A DNA stretch of 5,323 nucleotides, taken from contig MVCZ01000124.1 in assembly GCA_002049825.1 (NCBI GenBank), forward strand, positions 1 through 5,323. Reading direction: 5' to 3'. Each line of letters opens with the position of its first letter. The stretch's first letter is position 1. Positions 1 through 4,303 of the stretch are shown here, in pieces. The position numbers and the translations under genes were made by a program. Below the pieces are notes generated by a model. That model saw only the letters and a program-made list of their open reading frames with translations. It made no database searches and had not been told where the DNA came from. Source of the stretch: Candidatus Zhuqueibacterota bacterium 4484_188 (lineage in GTDB: Bacteria > Calditrichota > Calditrichia > RBG-13-44-9).

Positions 1-600
1 TGCGGCACCGGTTTGCACGCGATTCTTTTTTCCCAATTGGGAGTGCAGGTCACCGGCTGTGATGTGTCCGAAGCAATGCTTACCAAAGCCCGGGAAAACA
101 GCAAACGGTTGGAAGCGCAGGTACACTGGGTAGCTGCAGCAATGCAGTCGCTTCGACAAAATATCCGCGGAAAATTTGACGCCGTTTTTTGCCTGGGAAA
201 CTCAATTCCCCACCTGCAGACCCGGGAAGACCTGAACCGGACGCTGCAAAATTTCCGGGAAGTGCTCCAGACGGGGGGCACGCTAATTCTGCAATTGCTC
301 AATTACCACCGCATCCTTTCCGTTAACCGTAACCGGAGCGGCAACATTGAATACATCCGATTTTATGATTTTGCTAAAGACCGGCTGGTTTTCAATATTC
401 TCACAATAGACTGGAGCAACGAAAAAGCTGCCCATCAAATCCATAGCACCGGGTTATTCCCTTACAGAAAGAAGGACTTAGAAACAGCACTCAAAACGAG
501 CGGGTTTACAAATTTGGAATATTTCGGTGATATGAAATTTTCACCTTTCGCAGAAGACAGTTCTTCAAATCTGGTGATTGTATCGAAAATAAAAAGATAA
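1..600 (+). CDS. SAM-dependent class I methyltransferase, 5'-truncated by the window edge
   Basis: The frame is open from base 1 and ends at TAA 598-600, giving 199 residues that lack the true N-terminus. The first visible residues CGTGLHA are the tail of the glycine-rich SAM-binding motif I (normally DxGCGTG). They are followed by GCDVSEAML (residues about 19-27), where the acidic residue after strand beta2 contacts the SAM ribose. FDAVFCLGNSIPHL (about 59-72) is the motif IV/post-motif IV region, and the CLGNS..HL form is typical of the glycine/sarcosine N-methyltransferase-like subgroup. LLNYHRIL follows, then a C-terminal beta-rich cap ending NLVIVSKIK. The TTG at 13 is not a credible start because it would cut off the SAM loop. 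The protein should be cytosolic and transfer a methyl group from SAM. The acceptor cannot be told: small-molecule and other substrates are all possible. It is convergent with the next gene and shows no functional link to it. Confidence 0.88.
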   Translation, partial: CGTGLHAILFSQLGVQVTGCDVSEAMLTKARENSKRLEAQVHWVAAAMQSLRQNIRGKFDAVFCLGNSIPHLQTREDLNRTLQNFREVLQTGGTLILQLLNYHRILSVNRNRSGNIEYIRFYDFAKDRLVFNILTIDWSNEKAAHQIHSTGLFPYRKKDLETALKTSGFTNLEYFGDMKFSPFAEDSSSNLVIVSKIKR

Positions 601-613
601 AGTGGGATTTTTC

Positions 614-672
614 AGAGAATAGATCTCGGTTCTTCAGGAGAAGAGAATAGATCTCGGTTCTTCAGGAGAAGA
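614..672. repeat. 28-bp tandem direct repeat, about 2.1 copies
   Basis: Two perfect copies of a 28-bp unit beginning agagaatagatctcggttc lie back to back (614-641 and 642-669), followed by three more matching bases. Each unit contains an AGATCT palindrome, and each copy forms a small hairpin TCTTC-AGGA-GAAGA (631-644 and 659-672). The repeat starts 14 bp after the methyltransferase stop. It may be a local duplication or an intergenic repeat of variable copy number. No matching unit was seen elsewhere in the window. Confidence 0.9.
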
Positions 673-701
673 TACTCATAATTTCAATAAACCGTAATCG
701 T

Positions 702-717
702 AACCTATTTGGTTTTT
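702..717 (+). terminator. weak hairpin plus T-tract downstream of the methyltransferase
   Basis: AACC (702-705) pairs with GGTT (711-714) across a 5-nt loop, and the T-run continues to 717. An alternative longer-loop pairing uses AAACC 689-693 with GGTTT 711-715. The location in a convergent intergenic gap fits a terminator, but the stem is short, so this is tentative. Confidence 0.25.
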
Positions 718-806
718 CTGCGATATGCATGTATTAGAATGGGATCAGTAATTTAAAACAAGAATTTTAAACATAACTGTTAAGAATATTTCTTCTGCTT
801 GAGATG

Positions 807-1685
807 CTAACCAAAGGGACTGAAAAATTGCCGGTTTTTTATTAAAGAATAGACTGTGAGGATTACAAATGAGCCAACAAAATTTAACGCCGAAATAATT
901 GTGGCAAAAACAAATAACCCCACAAAAAGACCGGTATAGCTGTTTACTATCACTACATATTTATTGATGTTGAATCCGAACAACAGTGCAGCAATATTGA
1001 TAATAAGTAAAAAAGTAACCAAAGTCACCAGGCCGGACCAGAGACCTTTTAAATCAGGTGGACTTAATTCCATGTGAGAAGCAACACACAGCGAAATATA
1101 CAAAAACAGCCAGAAAGTCCAGGTCTTTAAATTAGTTTCCGCAAAAAGGGCATTTAATGTTCTTGTGCCAATGGTCTGCAAAATATCTAACTGGGACCAT
1201 AAGCCGGCAAGGCTGGTAATGGTTATCTCTTTGGTGTTTATTATATGAAAAACAGTATTTTTATTCGGAAGCAGGTAGTACATGGCCGCGTAAAGCACAA
1301 ATGCACCAAAAATAATCGGACCTGCACCGATGAAAAAATTTCCTATTTTTTGATAAGTACTGTGCGGATTATAAGCATGATTTACATATCCCAATGTACC
1401 GTCCTGGGGATTCGGGTTATATAATTTCATATCTACGATCTGGTGGCGAAATACGACACAAAACAGAGCGTGCCCCAACTCATGCACCGGGGTTCCCAAC
1501 CAGCCGGTCCAAACTACATCCGCTTTATAACCGATAGACCGGACGAATACTGTGCGGGTAAAACGGGCTAGCACATACAAGATGAGACCGAAAACAAAAA
1601 AAATCCCTAATACGGTTACTAATTGATTAAAAGTTGTTAAGACAGCTAATTTGATAAAATCAAGCAGTGAATTGACCATTACCAT
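807..1685 (-). CDS. multipass membrane zinc metallopeptidase, M50-like (HExxH)
   Basis: 292 residues, strongly hydrophobic, with probable membrane segments at about 18-42, 113-138, 186-204, 215-238 and 248-282. GTPVHELGHALF (residues 64-75) holds the zinc-binding HExxH motif (H68, E69, H72) next to a hydrophobic stretch, as in site-2/M50-type intramembrane proteases. A conserved-looking segment GTLGYVNH...GNFFIGAGPI follows (about 96-124). SHMELSPPDLKG (203-214) lies next to a membrane segment, and its D211 is a good candidate third zinc ligand. It lacks the classic LDGG form of S2P enzymes, so it fits the broader M50B-like group rather than RseP or SpoIVFB. No PDZ domain is seen. Start ATG 1685 is preferred because GGAG lies 9 nt upstream; the ATG two codons later would be too far. 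Substrate and pathway are unknown. It is separated by about 410 bp from the upstream gene and is probably transcribed on its own. Confidence 0.75.
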   Translation of the reverse strand: MVMVNSLLDFIKLAVLTTFNQLVTVLGIFFVFGLILYVLARFTRTVFVRSIGYKADVVWTGWLGTPVHELGHALFCVVFRHQIVDMKLYNPNPQDGTLGYVNHAYNPHSTYQKIGNFFIGAGPIIFGAFVLYAAMYYLLPNKNTVFHIINTKEITITSLAGLWSQLDILQTIGTRTLNALFAETNLKTWTFWLFLYISLCVASHMELSPPDLKGLWSGLVTLVTFLLIINIAALLFGFNINKYVVIVNSYTGLFVGLFVFATIISALNFVGSFVILTVYSLIKNRQFFSPFG

Positions 1686-1785
1686 GATGATTTACTCCGG
1701 CTCTATTTTCGATTCGGACAACAAGTGAAAATGAAATGCGAGAACTAGTAGAATTCTGAAGCATGACTATACAATTTACTATTTC

Positions 1786-1813
1786 ATTGATTTTTGATTT
1801 TGAAAAAATCAAT
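1786..1813. repeat. 10-bp inverted repeat upstream of the metallopeptidase gene
   Basis: ATTGATTTTT (1786-1795) and AAAAATCAAT (1804-1813) are perfect inverted copies with an 8-nt spacer. They lie about 100 bp upstream of the minus-strand metallopeptidase start. Neither side is followed by a T-run, so a terminator is unlikely. The location would fit a regulator-binding palindrome or a 5'-leader hairpin, but A/T-only repeats also arise by chance in such DNA. Confidence 0.35.
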
Positions 1814-2018
1814 ATCCCTCGAAAAACTTCACAATCTCTTAATAAAAGCAATTGCTCAGTTCACCGGAGGGACTACACCCCGTTAAAAGGGGCAGGAAAA
1901 GCTCTGAAGAAATATGAGATATTATAAGAAAATGTTTGGCAAACGAGAACACATATTAGAATCATAGTGGAATTTAGACTAAATGAGTGATTTTTTGTTT
2001 CATTATAACTCTCTTCGA

Positions 2019-2041
2019 ACTCAACGACCTCTGCGTTGAGT
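2019..2041. repeat. perfect 8-bp hairpin
   Basis: ACTCAACG (2019-2026) and CGTTGAGT (2034-2041) are perfect inverted copies around the 7-nt loop ACCTCTG. No T-run follows on either strand, so on its own it is not a classical intrinsic terminator. It could act as a second 3'-end structure behind the hairpin at 2058-2080, or be part of a dispersed intergenic repeat. Confidence 0.5.
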
Positions 2042-2051
2042 AGTTATTAAT

Positions 2052-2080
2052 AAAAAATAAAATTTAGCACTAAAATTTTA
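2052..2080 (-). terminator. probable intrinsic terminator of the lipoprotein/64-aa unit
   Basis: On the minus strand, 16 bases after the 64-aa gene's stop, an 8-bp A/T stem is formed by 2073-2080 and 2058-2065 around a 7-nt loop. Six T residues follow at once (minus-strand reading of 2057-2052). Stem-loop plus T-tract just behind the last gene of an apparent operon is the expected layout. The stem has no G-C pairs, so it may be inefficient. Confidence 0.4.
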
Positions 2081-2096
2081 ATATTCAGACCCCGTT

Positions 2097-2291
2097 CTAT
2101 TTGCTATTTTCCTGTTTCATTTCATCCAACATTCTTCGTATATCCGGCGGAATTTCACCTCTTTCCCAGTAGGTGTCTCGGGCGAATTGTAATATCTCGG
2201 CATCGGTCAGGTTCAAATCATTTATCGGTATTCCGCCAAGGCTCCTGATCAGTCTATCACGTTCTTTTCCCATGCTTTTCCCCACTTTCAT
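2097..2291 (-). CDS. small hypothetical protein (64 aa), translationally coupled to the lipoprotein gene
   Basis: 64 residues, highly charged and soluble in character, with no signal peptide or membrane segment. I recognise no family. The sequence reads as a short helical protein: MGKERDRLIRSLGGIP, then a linker NDLNL, then helices TDAEILQFARDTYW and PPDIRRMLDEMKQ. Its first ATG overlaps the lipoprotein's TGA as ATGA (2288-2291), which suggests translational coupling and a shared role. An alternative start is the ATG at 2273 (residue 7), which has a better Shine-Dalgarno (GGGGA, 5 nt spacing) and would give a 58-aa protein. The coupling and sensible composition support a real gene. The function is unknown. 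Confidence 0.6.
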   Translation of the reverse strand: MKVGKSMGKERDRLIRSLGGIPINDLNLTDAEILQFARDTYWERGEIPPDIRRMLDEMKQENSK

Positions 2292-3304
2292 CTGGCTAAA
2301 GGAATATTTCTAAATTTTACATCACCCATACTTCCAAGGTTTAAATTCAGGAGCGATATTCGTTCTGCCTCCGAAGAGACTTTCTCGAAAACAAGCGTTG
2401 CAGGAGTCGGCACACCGGGTATTAACAATTTCGCAATCCTGCTTGATCCACCCCATTTGCAGGAAGGATTTGGTCTTGAAGAAGAATTGGCTAATTTTAC
2501 TTTACATACCATATATTCATTTCCTGATTGGTCATAAATTTTTGTCTTGTAAAACCAAATCACCAATTCCCTGTCATCTTCCGTATTATTTGTAATAATA
2601 AGTGAACATGTTACGGTTCTATCTTTTATTTCACATGATTTTAATTCAAAAGTGAAATCATTCTGTTTTACAATCATGTTTAATGAATGAGCTTGCGGGG
2701 AAGCAGGAGCACCCGGTTCCATTTTCTTATTGGTTTTTGCAGTAATAGTCTCACCCATCAATCTTCTGACCGTATTATCCTTGGAAATAGTGACTGAGGC
2801 AACGGAAAATATCTTACCGGTTTCGGTAGAAATTAACCTGGCGTTTACTTTTACACTATTGTCCAGATCGGTAACAGAACCGGAAGCTATGGCGTCAACG
2901 CCTAAAATCCGGCCTAATTCTTTTGCCGAACTGGCGTCGATTAATCCTGACATGTTAAGTTGGTGCTCTTTTAATACTTTATTCAGCAATTGGCGTTCGA
3001 TCACTTCAAACTTGTTGGTTAAATACAAACGGGTTATTAATTCTTCTGCCAGATAACGGCCAAACTCGGTTACCTGCCCTCGCAGATTTGAAAATTCAAT
3101 AACGGCAATTTTGGATTTCTTCTTTTGGGAGAGGCTGGTAACAATTTGACCGGTCAGGATACCTAATTGAGATTCCAGTGCTATTTCGGTTTTAACCGGC
3201 TTGGAAGGAATAGGCGGTTCTTTCATGCGCTTTCCTCCGGGTTGCGCAGCACAACCAAAGATTAAAAATAAAGCGATTAAAAATAAAAATGGATTGGCTT
3301 TCAT
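2288..3304 (-). CDS. FlgO/CsgG-like outer-envelope lipoprotein with an extra C-terminal domain
   Basis: 338 residues. The N-terminus is a lipoprotein signal peptide: MK, a hydrophobic core, then the lipobox IFGC with the lipidated Cys at 18. A proline-rich linker follows (29-36). Residues about 46-185 match the FlgO/CsgG-type fold: KIAVIEFSN (65-73), GRYLAEELITRL (82-93), FEVIERQLLNKVLKEH (99-114), ELGRILGVDAIASGSV (129-144) and VNARLISTETGKI (153-165). Known members are periplasm-facing lipoproteins of the outer membrane (FlgO in flagellar biogenesis, CsgG in curli secretion), but this domain is widespread outside those systems and no flagellar or curli gene is nearby. The C-terminal part (about 207-338) looks beta-rich and Ig-like, with Cys at 224, 233, 267 and 282 that could form two disulfides. 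ATG 3304 has AAGGA 6 nt upstream. It lies 58 bp after the permease-like gene and overlaps the 64-aa gene by 4 bp. Confidence 0.8.
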   Translation of the reverse strand: MKANPFLFLIALFLIFGCAAQPGGKRMKEPPIPSKPVKTEIALESQLGILTGQIVTSLSQKKKSKIAVIEFSNLRGQVTEFGRYLAEELITRLYLTNKFEVIERQLLNKVLKEHQLNMSGLIDASSAKELGRILGVDAIASGSVTDLDNSVKVNARLISTETGKIFSVASVTISKDNTVRRLMGETITAKTNKKMEPGAPASPQAHSLNMIVKQNDFTFELKSCEIKDRTVTCSLIITNNTEDDRELVIWFYKTKIYDQSGNEYMVCKVKLANSSSRPNPSCKWGGSSRIAKLLIPGVPTPATLVFEKVSSEAERISLLNLNLGSMGDVKFRNIPLAR

Positions 3305-3362
3305 GGCTTTTCCTTTCTTTCGTTTGCAGCATACGAAATAATAATTTTACCCATTTTTTGCT

Positions 3363-3887
3363 TTACCTTTTGTCCGGGAAAAATTTAGAAATGAAAATAT
3401 ATAAAATCCCGGCTAAAGGTCCCATGATTAGCGAAAGAATAATCCGGTAAATAAAAAACTTTAAACCAAATAACCCTACTTCGAAAGGAATGCGAGCAGG
3501 TCCAACAATAGTTTGGCCAGTTAAATACGACACCAGGATTGGGTTTTGAATACCTTTCTTTTTTAAAACCAATACAATCGGATAGATCGCATAAACCGGG
3601 CCCGGGGTCAATATGCCAAACACGGTGGCGTAAAAAAGATAGATGAATTTGTTTTGCTGCAAATGTTTCTTGACAAAATCCACCGGGATAAGGAAGTGAA
3701 TCACTGTGGAAATACCGACTGCAATTACTGTAAGGTATAGAATTTTTATGATAATTTCTTCATTATCAATTAATATTTCCTTCAAGTTTTTATTGAAAAA
3801 AAGTATTAAAAAGGTAGAAATTAAAATCAGGAAAAAACTCATTTTAATTTCGGGAAGAAGATTTTTTAGTCGATTCAGCATAAGCAT
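3363..3887 (-). CDS. half-size permease-like membrane protein (PGP-motif), copy 2
   Basis: 174 residues from ATG 3887, with about five hydrophobic segments (about 17-32, 46-69, 81-108, 115-130 and 146-169). The signature is GILTPGPVYAIYP (about 91-103), then LKKKG, LTGQTIVGPARIPFEVGLFG (about 122-141) and a basic/hydrophobic R..LSL...LAG end. The spacing and the PGPxYxxYP...G...P..E.G.FG..F...R pattern resemble half-length relatives of the COG0701/DUF318 (YraQ/ArsP) permeases, but the TPxCSC-type cysteine motif of arsenical permeases is absent. The assignment is by recollection of the family pattern and is moderate. It shares about 26 identities in 76 gapless positions with the upstream neighbour, so the two are paralogues. 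The start is taken as ATG 3887, whose A is shared with the neighbour's TGA (TGATG). A TTG one codon earlier is possible. The partner and transported solute are unknown. Confidence 0.65.
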   Translation of the reverse strand: MLMLNRLKNLLPEIKMSFFLILISTFLILFFNKNLKEILIDNEEIIIKILYLTVIAVGISTVIHFLIPVDFVKKHLQQNKFIYLFYATVFGILTPGPVYAIYPIVLVLKKKGIQNPILVSYLTGQTIVGPARIPFEVGLFGLKFFIYRIILSLIMGPLAGILYIFISKFFPDKR

Positions 3888-4174
3888 CAATTAATAAGAA
3901 TTGTGGTTACAAGGCCGGCAAAGTAAGTGATCACCAGAGACACGACAAAACGTTTCACCGGGAATCTATAGCCAAAAAACCCGATTTCAATGAAAAAAGT
4001 GGAGGGTTCTATCAGAACATGACCGGAAATTAGAGCGATGATAATTCCGGTGCCAACACCAAGCTCCTGCAATGTGGCAAGAATAGGATAGAGAATATAC
4101 CGGGGTCCCGGTGAAATGAAGCCAATTAATTCTGCGTAAAATATTTGTAATGGAATACTGATTTTTTGTTTCAA
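3887..4174 (-). CDS. half-size permease-like membrane protein (PGP-motif), copy 1, N-terminus uncertain
   Basis: The clear coding part is 95 residues from TTG 4174. It shows IGFISPGPRYILYP (about 17-30), LQELG, ISGHVLIEPSTFFIEIGFFG (about 49-68) and KRFVVSLVITYFAG, colinear and gapless with the C-terminal half of the downstream paralogue. It lacks the membrane segments that precede this core in the paralogue. TTG 4174 has no Shine-Dalgarno sequence, and the same frame stays open upstream to 4237 (reading TLGSFIDSHLIAAL), where a TAA at 4238-4240 closes it. A better N-terminus lies in another frame (separate entry at 4195-4263), so the gene is probably frameshifted or contains a sequencing indel. 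It overlaps the next gene at TGATG, suggesting coupled translation and joint assembly of the two paralogues. Confidence 0.6.
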   Translation of the reverse strand: MKQKISIPLQIFYAELIGFISPGPRYILYPILATLQELGVGTGIIIALISGHVLIEPSTFFIEIGFFGYRFPVKRFVVSLVITYFAGLVTTILIN

Positions 4175-4194
4175 AGCAGCAATAAGATGGCTGT

Positions 4195-4263
4195 CTATAA
4201 AGCTACCCAGGGTAAGTAACGCAGTATTTCTTTTACTTTATCGTTTCTTAAGAAAATAGACAG
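4195..4263 (-). pseudogene. frame-displaced N-terminal part of permease-like copy 1
   Basis: In the frame one base away from copy 1, minus-strand codons from 4263 read LSIFLRNDKVKEIL then RYLPWVAL before TAG 4197-4195. This is a charged helix followed by a hydrophobic segment, matching in position the paralogue's IIKILYLTVIAVG. A perfect AGGAGG (4274-4269) sits 5 nt before CTG 4263, a possible rare start; no ATG, GTG or TTG exists in this frame after the TAA at 4314-4312. Restoring one base near GGG 4208-4206 would join this frame to GSFIDSHLIAALKQK of copy 1. Two readings are possible: a real disabling deletion, or a homopolymer error in the assembly. Programmed frameshifting is less likely, as no XXXYYYZ slippery site was seen. 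Confidence 0.5.
4233..4249. repeat. 17-bp direct repeat, first copy
   Basis: TTACTTTATCGTTTCTT occurs exactly here and again at 4426-4442, 193 bp away. On the minus strand both copies read Arg-Asn-Asp-Lys-Val in their own reading frames: the displaced N-terminus of permease-like copy 1 here, and the RCK-C domain of the channel at the other site. It may be chance or a small duplication. Confidence 0.6.
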
Positions 4264-4268
4264 TTCTG

Positions 4269-4274
4269 CCTCCT
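4269..4274 (-). promoter_or_regulatory. consensus Shine-Dalgarno AGGAGG before permease-like copy 1
   Basis: The minus-strand sequence AGGAGG is the strongest ribosome-binding site in the window. It lies about 30 bp after the channel gene's stop and 5 nt before CTG 4263. It indicates that translation of permease-like copy 1 begins near here and not at TTG 4174, which supports the frameshift reading. Confidence 0.5.
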
Positions 4275-4303
4275 GGAAAGTTAAATCATATTTCAGTGGC
4301 GGC

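Larger units (their letters stand above)
1686..2096. other. gene-free region of about 410 bp with several inverted repeats
   Basis: No convincing coding frame was found on either strand. A 63-codon minus-strand frame at 1660-1851 has no family resemblance, and it overlaps the ribosome-binding site and start of the metallopeptidase gene. The region holds a 10-bp A/T inverted repeat (1786-1813), a small GC-richer island (about 1861-1896), a perfect 8-bp hairpin (2019-2041) and a probable terminator (2052-2080). It must contain the promoter of the metallopeptidase gene, but no convincing -35/-10 pair could be chosen. Confidence 0.6.

Noticed and set aside
614..672. 28-bp repeats as a CRISPR array
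   Set aside because: The units are directly adjacent with no spacers and there are only about two copies.
752..771. TTTAAAA / TTTTAAA inverted repeat as terminator of the metallopeptidase gene
   Set aside because: The stem is A/T only and no T-run follows on either strand; such repeats are expected by chance in this DNA.
1766..1771. TATAGT on the minus strand as a -10 promoter box for the metallopeptidase gene
   Set aside because: No acceptable -35 hexamer at the right spacing, and the sigma-factor preferences of this organism are unknown.
1660..1851. 63-codon minus-strand open frame upstream of the metallopeptidase
   Set aside because: No family resemblance, no good ribosome-binding site, and it overlaps the start and Shine-Dalgarno region of the metallopeptidase gene in another frame.
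2398..3056. Plus-strand open frames of 65 and 108 codons inside the lipoprotein gene
   Set aside because: They are antisense to a gene with clear domain motifs and have no recognisable protein features.
3706..3894. 62-codon plus-strand open frame antisense to permease-like copy 2
   Set aside because: Lysine/isoleucine-rich low-complexity translation of the complement of membrane-helix codons, with no independent support.
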